A stretch of DNA of 64,000 nucleotides. Origin: Eledone cirrhosa. Its lineage: Eukaryota; Mollusca; Cephalopoda; Octopoda; Eledonidae. The stretch lies in contig OZ024741.1 of assembly GCA_964016885.1 (NCBI GenBank), positions 411,155,464 to 411,219,463 on the forward strand, read 5' to 3'. Below the pieces are notes generated by a model. That model searched no databases and was not told where the DNA came from. It saw only the letters and a list, made by a program, of their open reading frames with translations. How positions within the stretch are numbered: position 1 is the first letter of the stretch; every line of letters starts with the position of its first letter. Shown here in pieces: positions 28,604 to 41,000 of the stretch. A program made the translations under genes and the position numbers.

Positions 28604-29074
28604 GTGATGTATCTCGCGAGTGAATCGAGACCTGTCACTGATTTTGGTGTCCCCACTGCCGATGTGAATGAGCAACGCTGCACTTGTGAATTGGGTCTTG
28701 ATGTTGCAGGCAGTTCATATACTTACAATGATGCGGTCCCACAAGCTTGTTCACATTCCTGTGCTAATAATCTAGATGGGCGTGGGCGTATTAAATTGGA
28801 TGTGAAAACAGCTTACCGGATGCGGAATCGGGAGAAGTTGAGACAAAAACAGGCCGATTATAGAGCTGTGAATTTTGCTAAATTAACACAAAAACAGGCC
28901 AAGTATAGATGTTCAAAACGGTATGAGTTGGCAAACAAGCAGGCCAAGTATAGATCTGCAAATTCAGCTATTATATCTCAAAAGCAAGCCGAGCGTAGAG
29001 CTTCTAAACGTACCGAGTTGGCTAAAGAGCAGACCAAGTACAGATCTGCAAATATCTTATTGCACAAACAATAA
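28604..29074 (+). CDS. Hypothetical ORF with tandem 15-residue repeats
   Basis: A 156-codon frame. I do not recognise the first half (residues 1-65, with scattered Cys: CTCELG, CSHSC). From about residue 70 it is five to six tandem 15-residue repeats with pattern [AT]-x-[YR]-R-x2-[NK]-x4-L/I-x-x-[KE]-Q, for example ADYRAVNFAKLTQKQ and AKYRCSKRYELANKQ. The repeats are basic, polar and probably helical. Similar short basic repeats precede Helitron-type replicase/helicase regions and occur in STPR-like proteins, but no Rep, helicase or transposase motif is seen here. Splice sites were not resolved and the ATG start is a guess. The 3' flank (29,053-29,192) is a repeated sequence, favouring a transposable-element origin over a host gene. 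Confidence 0.45.
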   Translation: MMYLASESRPVTDFGVPTADVNEQRCTCELGLDVAGSSYTYNDAVPQACSHSCANNLDGRGRIKLDVKTAYRMRNREKLRQKQADYRAVNFAKLTQKQAKYRCSKRYELANKQAKYRSANSAIISQKQAERRASKRTELAKEQTKYRSANILLHKQ

Positions 29075-29192
29075 TTCTGCACAAATGTTGCTCCATTATT
29101 AGATCTAATGTTGCAACGATACAGTTAAATGTTGTCTGTGTATTTTAAAAAAGATTTGCTTATAATCTTTTCAAATTTCATTACGCCAATGA
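29053..29192 (+). repeat. Diverged dispersed repeat, copy A
   Basis: This segment covers the end and 3' flank of the 15-residue-repeat ORF. It aligns by eye with 30,575-30,708: both contain caYattgctc-like, tctaatgttg, aaatgttgtYtgtgtatttt and atttgctYat words in the same order and spacing. Divergence is substantial. Confidence 0.65.
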
Positions 29193-29281
29193 TTCAAGCT
29201 CAAATTGACATTATCTAAAAAATTGTATAAACAGCGGTGGATTAGCAGTAGTGAACAGATAAATCAGTCAATTTATTAAGA

Positions 29282-29940
29282 TTGACTTGGCATCAATCAG
29301 CAAGACCTTCATTAGCTGCTCTCCAGCCATCTATTTAAAGCTGTATACATCTATGGTACGAATACACTTGGAGTTCGCGTCATCAGTCTGGAACCTCTAT
29401 CTTGCTCAGAACATTGACCTCCTGGAAACTGTTCAGAGACATGCAACCAAGCGCATACCCTCCATCAGACACCTACCATACCCTGAATATTTTGCTTCCC
29501 TCTGGCAATGGACTTGGTAAACACCCACAAAGTTATTAACCATCCGACCAACAACAACCCCGAACACCTTTTTGATCTCCATGTGTCTAACACGTGGACA
29601 TGCCTACAAAGTCAGAAAACAACACAGCTCCCATGACTTTAGGAAATATTTCTTCATGCTCAGAGTTGCTGAAGGATGGAACAAACTTCCTGCATCAGTT
29701 GTTAGCTGATGACACACTGCATCCTTTAAAACCATCATACATTCCGAAATACACCAAAACTACACCTGATGTCCCCCTTCCATACACATGCACATATGTG
29801 TATATCATGACTCATGCACTGTTCTTTTTTCATGACGTTTTTATATTACCCTATGTATTATATATGCACTTTTGATGAGTTGTAGTGCACCTCAGCATTG
29901 TACACAATATTTTCATTATTATTATCATTATTATTATTAC
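29282..29940 (+). pseudogene. Decayed LINE (CR1/L2/Jockey-like) RT C-terminus and 3' tail
   Basis: Plus-strand remnants of a LINE RT tail. Frame one, 29,287-29,517, has LKLYTSMVRIHLEFASSVW, LLETVQRHATKRI and LPYPEYFASL, the usual LY-VRPHLEYA-VW...LE-VQRRATK...Y-RL landmarks. A deletion or frame change near 29,510 leads to NNNPEHLFDLHVSNT. A one-base shift near 29,595 leads to GHAYKVRKQHSSHDFRKYFF and RVAEGWNKLPASVVS, interrupted by two TGA stops (29,707-29,712) before a final SFKTII. The element ends in an (ATT)n-type tail at about 29,915-29,938, as expected for the 3' end of such a LINE. It differs from the LINE at 11,845. Confidence 0.85.
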
Positions 29941-30400
29941 ACTCATTGATCCATTTTGCACTAACTCTGCATCAAGCACCCTCACCTAAATATTAACCAA
30001 TCAAGGATCCAATACAGCTATCTGTTGGATGAGTATTGTATAGTGCCAAAAACGAAACCAATCAGTTTAGCAGAAAGTTTCCAGACAAGAAACACGCATA
30101 TTTTGCTATCCTCAAACACGTTTACACATGGCATGAAATATAACTAATCCGAGATGGCTAGGTTTCATCTTCTAACTGGATATACGAAATCCATTATGTC
30201 TTGACAACAACATGAGGTAACATTGTGTTATTCACAGACACACTTTGTACACTGTTCCATATCAGAATGTATTTCCTTCGTCACATTCACAAACAGTATT
30301 GAAAATATGTTCTTCGGCAAATAAAAATGTTTTGTTCATAATATTTCAACTAGCGATTGCTCTACTCCACGCACGACCACCATAAATTAATGACCAGCTC
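29941..30400. other. Intergenic DNA, nothing recognised
   Basis: Moderately AT-rich sequence without long frames, clear repeats or RNA-gene signatures. Confidence 0.6.
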
Positions 30401-30404
30401 AACA

Positions 30405-30570
30405 CAAGTATTGGTAGAGCGTCAGACACCATGCTTTGCAGTATTGTTATGGTCCTTTGCATTCTAAGTTCAAATCGTGCCGAGGTTAACTTCGACTTTC
30501 ATACTTACTAATTCGATAAAATAAAGTACCAGTAATGGACTGCCGTAATGGATTTGTGCCGAAAAATAGA
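30405..30570 (+). mobile_element. Decayed tRNA-derived SINE
   Basis: Plus orientation. A-box-like ttggtagagcgtcag begins at 30,411, B-box-like aagttcaaatcgtgcc spans 30,466-30,481, then gaggttaacttcgactttcat, attcgataaaataaagtacc and agtaatggactg follow. This is the order of a common cephalopod SINE (tRNA head, then the gtcgataaaat...agtaccagt block). The 3' end is degenerate and no poly-A or microsatellite tail is evident. The fragment at 27,646 belongs to the same type. Confidence 0.72.
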
Positions 30571-30574
30571 AACA

Positions 30575-30708
30575 CTATTAATGTGCAATAAGAGCAAAAT
30601 ATAACGACATTGCTCAATTATTTTATCTAATGTTGTAATAACACAAGGAAATGTTGTTTGTGTATTTTTTTTTATATTTGCTCATAGGCTTTTACAATTT
30701 CGCTCAGC
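30575..30708 (+). repeat. Diverged dispersed repeat, copy B
   Basis: Homologous by eye to 29,053-29,192. Unlike copy A, it is preceded by a SINE rather than by the repeat-rich ORF. Confidence 0.65.
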
Positions 30709-31130
30709 CAACAACTATTAAAAAGTGAGTTGCTTAAGATAACAATTTAATCACAAATTGTTGCTATCTTTTAATACACTCCAACAAGTCATCAAATTAT
30801 GTACAATAAAAACAAATCTTATTAATTTGCTCAGGGAATATAAAGAAAATGTATATACACTGATAATTGCAATTGTATGTAAATATTTTGTTTTTGTATT
30901 GTTTATTTTATGTTTTCTATTATGTATAATATATTGATTTAATATTGATTGTTTTTTGTAGTTGTTTATAATAAAAGTCTGAAAATATTTTTAGACATCT
31001 TACACTAATATTTATAAGATAATTTATAATAACAATTACATAATCTAATTACATTACAACGATAATTTATTATTAATATATATCCTGTTTAACTAGAGTT
31101 ATTACAAGCGTTGCCTTAAAAAAATATTAA
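30709..31130. other. AT-rich spacer with small hairpin
   Basis: No gene is seen. AAGATAACAATTT (from about 30,737) and the near-complement ending TATCTT (about 30,773) can form a stem with a small bulge. A segment near 30,950-30,985 repeats one near 27,947-27,980. Confidence 0.55.
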
Positions 31131-32087
31131 ACTAGACATGAAAAATGCGCAAGCTCAAAAGTGCCACAGAATGTTATAATAAACCTTCAAAAGTGTGGGA
31201 CTAGAGTTGTTGCTAAAAAATATTGTAATCATTATATATCGTACATTCTGTGGCATCCTTTATAAAAATAGCTTAAACCAACGAAGCCTTTATTTTTACG
31301 CTATTTCACTTAGTTAATTCTTAAAGTGTAACATATAAAAATAAATACATCTATGTTTAATGTAATAACAGCTATAAATAATTACGTAATATTATTATCA
31401 TATACTCATAGTAACAAAATAATTGTGTTGAAAATTAATATGATGCTTATATGAACGATCAAATCTATAATGATAATTTCTTAAATATACAAAAAGTAAA
31501 ATAATTTAGTTATCTATTGTTACATTTTCATAGAACTATAATATTAACAATCGTATTGCATTATCAAATTTTTATCACTACAAACTTTCATATTGGAATT
31601 ACCTTAAGCCACTTATTATTACTTCGCTTTCGTACTTTTACAGCTGTAGATATTGCGCTGTATCTTATATCTAATATCAATATCTCATGGTAATTTGCAT
31701 GCAGTGTAAAATAGGTTTATTAATAACTTTAATATGAAATGTATTATACAGGGCTGCGGAGTCGGCCAACAATTGACTGGCTCCAACTCAGGATCCGATA
31801 CTCCATTATTTCCTAAATTTCAGCTCCGCAGCTCTGTTATTATATTAATTAATTTATTTTATAGTTGTAAATCATATTTTTATATGTTACACTCTAAGAA
31901 TTAACTAAGTGAAATAGCGTAAAAATAAAGGCTTCGTTGGTTTAAGCTATTTTTATAAAGGATGCCACAGAATGTACGATATATAATGATTACAATATTT
32001 TTTAGCAACAACTCTAGTCCCACACTTTTGAAGGTTTATTATAACATTCTGTGGCACTTTTGAGCTTGCGCATTTTTCATGTCTAGT
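31131..32087. mobile_element. 957-bp foldback DNA element with 213-bp inverted repeats
   Basis: Arms 31,131-31,343 and 31,875-32,087 are reverse complements over 213 bp with one mismatch that I can find (cttaAagtg versus cttaGagtg). Outer ends are ACTAGACATGAAAA and its complement. The 531-bp centre is AT-rich, has no long ORF and contains a nested 88-bp hAT-like miniature element. Near-identical arms point to recent mobility or gene conversion between arms. Target-site duplication is unclear: left flank ...aaatattaa, right flank aataatata. The right terminus is also the first base of contact with the satellite. No transposase, so non-autonomous; superfamily not assigned. Confidence 0.88.
31749..31836. 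mobile_element. Nested hAT-like miniature element (88 bp)
   Basis: Starts CAGGGCTGCGGAG and ends CTCCGCAGCTCTG; the termini are inverted repeats with one mismatch in 13. CAGGG-type ends plus an 8-bp flanking repeat (gtattata at 31,741-31,748 and ttattata at 31,837-31,844, 7 of 8 identical) match hAT-superfamily habits. The 'ggctgcggagtcgg' terminus is a familiar animal MITE end. It lies between the arms of the 957-bp foldback element and so inserted after or within it. Confidence 0.68.
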
Positions 32088-35000
32088 AATAATATATCTA
32101 TAGTGATATAATAATATATCTACAGTGATATAATAATATATCTACAGTGATATAATAATATATCTACAGTGATATAATAATATATCTATAGTGACATAAT
32201 AATATATCTACAGTGATATAATAATATATCTATAGCGATATAATAATATATCTACAGTGATATAATAATATATCTACAGTGATAAAATAATATATCTACA
32301 GTGATATAATAATATATCTATAGTGATATAATAATATATCTATAGTGATATAATAATATATCTATAGTGATATAATAATATATCTATACTGATATAATAA
32401 TATATCTACAGTGATATAATAATATATCTATAGTGATATAATAATATATCTATAGTGATATAATAATATATCTATAGTGATATAATAATATGTCTATAGT
32501 GATATAATAATATATCTATAGTAATATAATAATATATCTATAGCGATATAATAATATATCTATAGCGATATAATAATGTATCTATAGTGATATAATAATA
32601 TATCTATAGTGATATAACATATCTGTAGTGATAAAATAATATATCTATAGTGATATACTATATCTACAGTGATATAATATATCTATAGTGATATAATACT
32701 ATATCTATAGTGATATAATAATATATCTATAGTGATATAATAACATATATCTATAGTCATATAATATATCTACAGTGATATAATATATCTACAGTGATAT
32801 AATATATCTACAGTGATATAATAATATATCTATAGTGATATATTAATATAGCTATAGTGATATAATATATCTATAGTGATATAATAATATATCTATAGTG
32901 ATATAATAATATAGCTATAGTGATATAATAATATATCTATAGTGATATAATAATATAGCTATTGTGATATAATAATATATCTACAGTGATATAATAATAT
33001 ATCTATAGTAATATACTATATCTATAGCGATATAATATATCTACAGTGATATAATAATATAATATATCTATAGTGATATAATATATCTATAGTGATATAA
33101 TATATCTACGGTGATATAATAATATATCTGTAGTGATATAATAATATATCTATTGTGATATAATAATATATCTATAGTGATATAATAATATATCTATAGT
33201 GATATAATAACATATATCTACAGTGATATAATAATATATCTACAGTGATATAATAATATATCTATAGTGAAATAATAATATATCTATAGTGATATATCTA
33301 AAGTGATATAATATATCTACAGTGAAATAATATATCTACAGTGATATAATAATATATCTATAGTGATATAATAATATATCTATAGTGATATAATAATATA
33401 TCTACAGTAATATAATATATCTATAGTGATATAATAATATATCTATAGTGATATAATAATATAGCTACAGTGATATAATAATATATCTATAGTGATATAA
33501 TAATATAGCTATAGTGATATAATAATATATCTACATTGATATAATAATATATCTACAGTGATATAATAATATATCTATAGTGATATAATAACATATCTAT
33601 AGTGATATAATAATATATCTATAGTGATGTAATATATCTACATTGATATAATAGTATATCTACAGTGATATAATAATATATCTATAGTGATATAATAATA
33701 TATCTATAGTGATATAATAATATATCTATAGTGATATAATAATATATCTACAGTGATATAATATATTTACAGTGATATAATAATATATCTATAGTGATAT
33801 AATAATATATCTATAGTGATATAATAATATATCTATAGTGATATAATAATATATCTATAGTGATATAATAATATATCTACAGTGATATAATAATATATCT
33901 ATAGTGACATAATATATCTATACTGATACAATAATATATCTACAGTGATATAATAATATATCTATAGTGATATAATAATATATCTATAGCGATATAATAA
34001 TATATCTATAGTGATATACTATATCTACAGTGATATAATAATATATCTATTGTGATATATTATATCTACAGTGATATAATAATATATCTGTAGTGATATA
34101 ATAATATATCTATAGTGATATACTATATCTACAGTGATATAATATATCTATAGTGATATAATAATATATCTATCGCGATATAATAATATATCTATAGTGA
34201 TATACTATATCTACAGTGATATAATATATCTATAGTGATATAATAACATATATCTATAGTCATATAATATATCTACAGTTATATAATAATATATCTATAG
34301 TGAAATAATAATATATCTATAGTGATATATCTATAGTGATATAATATATCTACAGTGATATAATATATCTACAGTGATATAATAATATATCTATGGTGAT
34401 ATAATAATATATCTATACTGATATAACAATATATCTATAGTGATATAATATATCTATAGTGATATAATAATATATCTATAGTGATGTAATATATCTACAG
34501 TGATATAATAGTATATCTACAGTCATATAATAATATATCTATAGTGATATAATAATATAGCTATAGTGATATAATAATATATCTATAGTGATATAATAAT
34601 ATATCTACAGTGATATAATATATCTACAGTGATATAATAATATATCTACAGTGATATAATAATATATCTATAGTGATATAATAATATATCTACAGTGATA
34701 TAATAATATATCTACAGTGATATAATAATATATCTACAGTGATATAATAATATATCTACAGTGATATAATAATATATCTATAGTGACATAATAATATATC
34801 TACAGTGATATAATAATATATCTATAGCGCTATAATAATATATCTACAGTGATATAATAATATATCTACAGTGATATAATAATATATCTACAGTGATATA
34901 ATAATATATCTATAGTGATATAATAATATATCTATAGTGATATAATAATATATCTATAGTGACATAATAATATATCTATAGTGATATAATAATATATCTA

Positions 35001-38000
35001 TAGTGATATAATAATATATCTATAGTGATATAATAATATATCTATAGTGATATAATAATATATCTATAGCGATATAATAATATATCTATAGCGATATAAT
35101 AATATATCTATAGTGATATACTATATCTACAGTGATATAATAATATATCTATAGTGATATAATATATCTAGTGATATAATAATATATCTGTAGTGATAAA
35201 ATAATATATCTATAGTGATATACTATATCTACAGTGATATAATATATCGATAGTGATATAATACTATATCTATAATAATATATCTATAGTGATATAATAA
35301 CATATATCTATAGTCATATAATATATCTACAGTGATATAATATATCTACAGTGATATAATATATCTACAGTTATATAATAATATATCTATAGTGATATAA
35401 TAATATATCTATAGTGATATAATAATATATCTACAGTCATATAATATATCTATAGTGATATAATAATATATCTACAGTGATATAATAATATATCTATAGT
35501 GATATAATAATATATCTACAGTGATATAATATATCTATAGTGAAATAATAATATATCTACAGTGATATAATAATATATCTATAGTGATATAACAACATAT
35601 CTATAGTGATATAATAATATATCTATAGTGATGTAATATATCTACATTGATATAATAGTATATCTACAGTGATATAATAATACATCTATAGTGATATAAT
35701 AATATATCTATAGTGATATAATATATCTACAGTGATATAATAATATATCTATAGTGATATAATAATATATCTATAGTGATATAATAATATATCTATAGCA
35801 ATATAATAATATATCTATAGTGATATACTATATCTACAGTGATATAATAATATATCTATTGTGATATAATATATCTACAGTGATATAATAATATATCTAT
35901 AGTGATATAATAACATATATCTATAGTCATATAATATATCTACAGTGATATAATAATATATCTATAGTGATATAATAATATATCTATACTGATATAACAA
36001 TATATCTATAGTGATATAATATATCTATAGTGATATAACATATCTATAGTGATATAATAATATATCTATAGTGATGTAATATATCTACAGTGACATAATA
36101 GTATATCTACAGTCATATAATAATATATCTATAGTGATATAATAATATATCTATAGTGATATAATAATATATCTATAGTGATATAATAATATATCTACAG
36201 TGATATAATATATCTACAGTGATATAATAATATATCTACAGTGATATAATAATATATCTACAGTGATATAATAATATATCTATAGTGATATAATAATATA
36301 TCTACAGTGATATAATAATATATCTACAGTGATAAAATAATATATCTATAGTGATATAATAATATATCTATAGTGATATAATAATATATCTACAGTGATA
36401 TAATAATATATCTATAGTGACATAATAATATATCTATAGTGACATAATAATATATCTACAGTGATATAATAATATATCTATAGCGCTATAATAATATATC
36501 TACAGTGATATAATAATATATCTACAGTGATATAATAATATATCTACAGTGATATAATAATATATCTATAGTGATATAATAATAGAACTATAGTGATATA
36601 ATAATATATCTATAGTGATATACTAATATATCTATAGTGATATACTATATCTACAGTGATATAATATATCTATAGTGATATAATAATATATCTATAGTGA
36701 TATAATAATATATCTATAGTGATATAATAACATATATCTATAGTCATATAATATATCTACAGTGATATAATAATATATCTATAGTGATATAATAATATAT
36801 CTATAGTGAAATAATAATATATCTATAGTGATATATCTATAGTGATATAATATATCTACAGTGATATAATATATCTACAGTGATATAATAATATAATATA
36901 TCTATAGTGATATAATATATCTATATTGATATAATATATCTACGGTGATATAATAATATATCTGTAGTGATATAATAATATATCTATTGTGATATAATAA
37001 TATATCTATAGTGATATAATAATATATCTATAGTGATATAATAACATATATCTACAGTGATATAATAATATATCTACAGTGATATAATAATATATCTATA
37101 GTGAAATAATAATATATCTATAGTGATATATCTAAAGTGATATAATATATCTACAGTGAAATAATATATCTACAGTGATATAATAATATATCTATAGTGA
37201 TATAATAATATATCTACAGTAATATAATATATCTATAGTGATATAATAATATATCTATAGTGATATAATAATATAGCTACAGTGATATAATAATATATCT
37301 ATAGTGATATAATAATATAGCTATAGTGATATAATAATATATCTACATTGATATAATAATATATCTACAGTGATATAATGATATATCTATAGTAATATAA
37401 TAACATATCTATAGTGATATAATAATATATCTATAGTGATGTAATATATCTACATTGATATAATAGTATATCTACAGTGATATAATAATATATCTACAGT
37501 GATATAATAATATATCTATAGTGATATAATAATATATCTATAGTGATATAATAATATATCTACAGTGATATAATATATTTACAGTGATATAATAATATAT
37601 CTATAGTGATATAATAATATATCTATAGTGATATAATAATATATCTATAGTGATATAATAATATATCTACAGTGATATAATAATATATCTATAGTGACAT
37701 AATATATCTATACTGATACAATAATATATCTACAGTGATATAATAATATATCTATAGTGATATAATAATATATCTATAGTGATATACTATATCTACAGTG
37801 ATATAATAATATATCTATTGTGATATATTATATCTACAGTGATATAATAATATATCTGTAGTGATATAATAATATATCTATAGTGATATACTATATCTAC
37901 AGTGATATAATATATCTATAGTGATATAATAATATATCTATCGCGATATAATAATATATCTATAGTGATATAATAACATATATCTATAGTCATATAATAT

Positions 38001-41000
38001 ATCTACAGTGATATAATAATATATCTATAGTGAAATAATAATATATCTATAGTGATATATCTATAGTGATATAATATATCTACAGTGATATAATATATCT
38101 ACAGTGATATAATAATATATCTATGGTGATATAATAATATATCTATACTGATATAACAATATATTTATAGTGATATAATATATCTATAGTGATATAACAT
38201 ATCTATAGTGATATAATAATATATCTATAGTGATGTAATATATCTACAGTGATATAATAGTATATCTACAGTCATATAATAATATATCTATAGTGATATA
38301 ATAATATAGCTATAGTGATATAATAATATATCTATAGTGATATAATAATATATCTACAGTGATATAATATATCTACAGTGATATAATAATATATCTACAG
38401 TGATATAATAATATATCTATAGTGATATAATAATATATCTACAGTGATATAATAATATATCTACAGTGATATAATAATATATCTACAGTGATATAATAAT
38501 ATATCTACAGTGATATAATAATATATCTATAGTGACATAATAATATATCTACAGTGATATAATAATATATCTATAGCGCTATAATAATATATCTACAGTG
38601 ATATAATAATATATCTACAGTGATATAATAATATATCTACAGTGATATAATAATATATCTATAGTGATATAATAATATATCTATAGTGATATAATAATAT
38701 ATCTATAGTGACATAATAATATATCTATAGTGATATAATAATATATCTATAGTGATATAATAATATATCTATAGTGATATAATAATATATCTATAGTGAT
38801 ATAATAATATATCTATAGCGATATAATAATATATCTATAGCGATATAATAATATATCTATAGTGATATACTATATCTACAGTGATATAATAATATATCTA
38901 TAGTGATATAATATATCTAGTGATATAATAATATATCTGTAGTGATAAAATAATATATCTATAGTGATATACTATATCTACAGTGATATAATATATCGAT
39001 AGTGATATAATACTATATCTATAGTGATATAATAATATATCTATAGTGATATAATAACATATATCTATAGTCATATAATATATCTACAGTGATATAATAT
39101 ATCTACAGTGATATAATATATCTACAGTTATATAATAATATATCTATAGTGATATAATAATATATCTATAGTGATATAATAATATATCTACAGTCATATA
39201 ATATATCTATAGTGATATAATAATATATCTACAGTGATATAATAATATATCTATAGTGATATAATAATATATCTACAGTGATATAATATATCTATAGTGA
39301 AATAATAATATATCTACAGTGATATATTAATATATCTATAGTGATATATTAATATATCTATAGTGATATAACAACATATCTATAGTGATATAATAATATA
39401 TCTATAGTGATGTAATATATCTACATTGATATAATAGTATATCTACAGTGATATAATAATATATCTATAGTGATATAATAATATATCTATAGTGATATAA
39501 TATATCTACAGTGATATAATAATATATCTATAGTGATATAATAATATATCTATAGTGATATAATAATATATCTATAGCAATATAATAATATATCTATAGT
39601 GATATACTATATCTACAGTGATATAATAATATATCTATTGTGATATAATATATCTACAGTGATATAATAATATATCTATAGTGATATAATAACATATATC
39701 TATAGTCATATAATATATCTACAGTGATATAATAATATATCTATAGTGATATAATAATATATCTATACTGATATAACAATATATCTATAGTGATATAATA
39801 TATCTATAGTGATATAACATATCTATAGTGATATAATAATATATCTATAGTGATGTAATATATCTACAGTGATATAATAGTATATCTACAGTCATATAAT
39901 AATATATCTATAGTGATATAATAATATATCTATAGTGATATAATAATATATCTATAGTGATATAATAATATATCTACAGTGATATAATATATCTACAGTG
40001 ATATAATAATATATCTACAGTGATATAATAATATATCTACAGTGATATAATAATATATCTATAGTGATATAATAATATATCTACAGTGATATAATAATAT
40101 ATCTACAGTGATAAAATAATATATCTACAGTGATATAATAATATATCTACAGTGATATAATAATATATCTATAGTGACATAATAATATATCTACAGTGAT
40201 ATAATAATATATCTATAGCGCTATAATAATATATCTACAGTGATATAATAATATATCTACAGTGATATAATAATATATCTACAGTGATATAATAATATAT
40301 CTATGGTGATATAATAATATAACTATAGTGATATAATAATATATCTATAGTGATATACTAATATATCTATAGTGATATACTATATCTACAGTGATATAAT
40401 ATATCTATAGTGATATAATAATATATCTATAGTGATATAATAATATATCTATAGTGATATAATAACATATATCTATAGTCATATAATATATCTACAGTGA
40501 TATAATAATATATCTATAGTGATATAATAATATATCTATAGTGAAATAATAATATATCTATAGTGTTATATCTATAGTGATATAATATATCTACAGTGAT
40601 ATAATATATCTACAGTGATATAATAATATAATATATCTATAGTGATATAATATATCTATATTGATATAGTATATCTACGGTGATATAATAATATATCTGT
40701 AGTGATATAATAATATATCTATTGTGATATAATAATATATCTATAGTGATATAATAATATATCTATAGTGATATAATAACATATATCTACAGTGATATAA
40801 TAATATATCTACAGTGATATAATAATATATCTATAGTGAAATAATAATATATCTATAGTGATATATCTAAAGTGATATAATATATCTACAGTGAAATAAT
40901 ATATCTACAGTGATATAATAATATATCTATAGTGATATAATAATATATCTACAGTAATATAATATATCTATAGTGATATAATAATATATCTATAGTGATA

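Noticed and set aside
29594..29875. 93-codon plus-strand frame
   Set aside because: It lies out of frame over the decayed LINE 3' end; the family sequence is in another frame.
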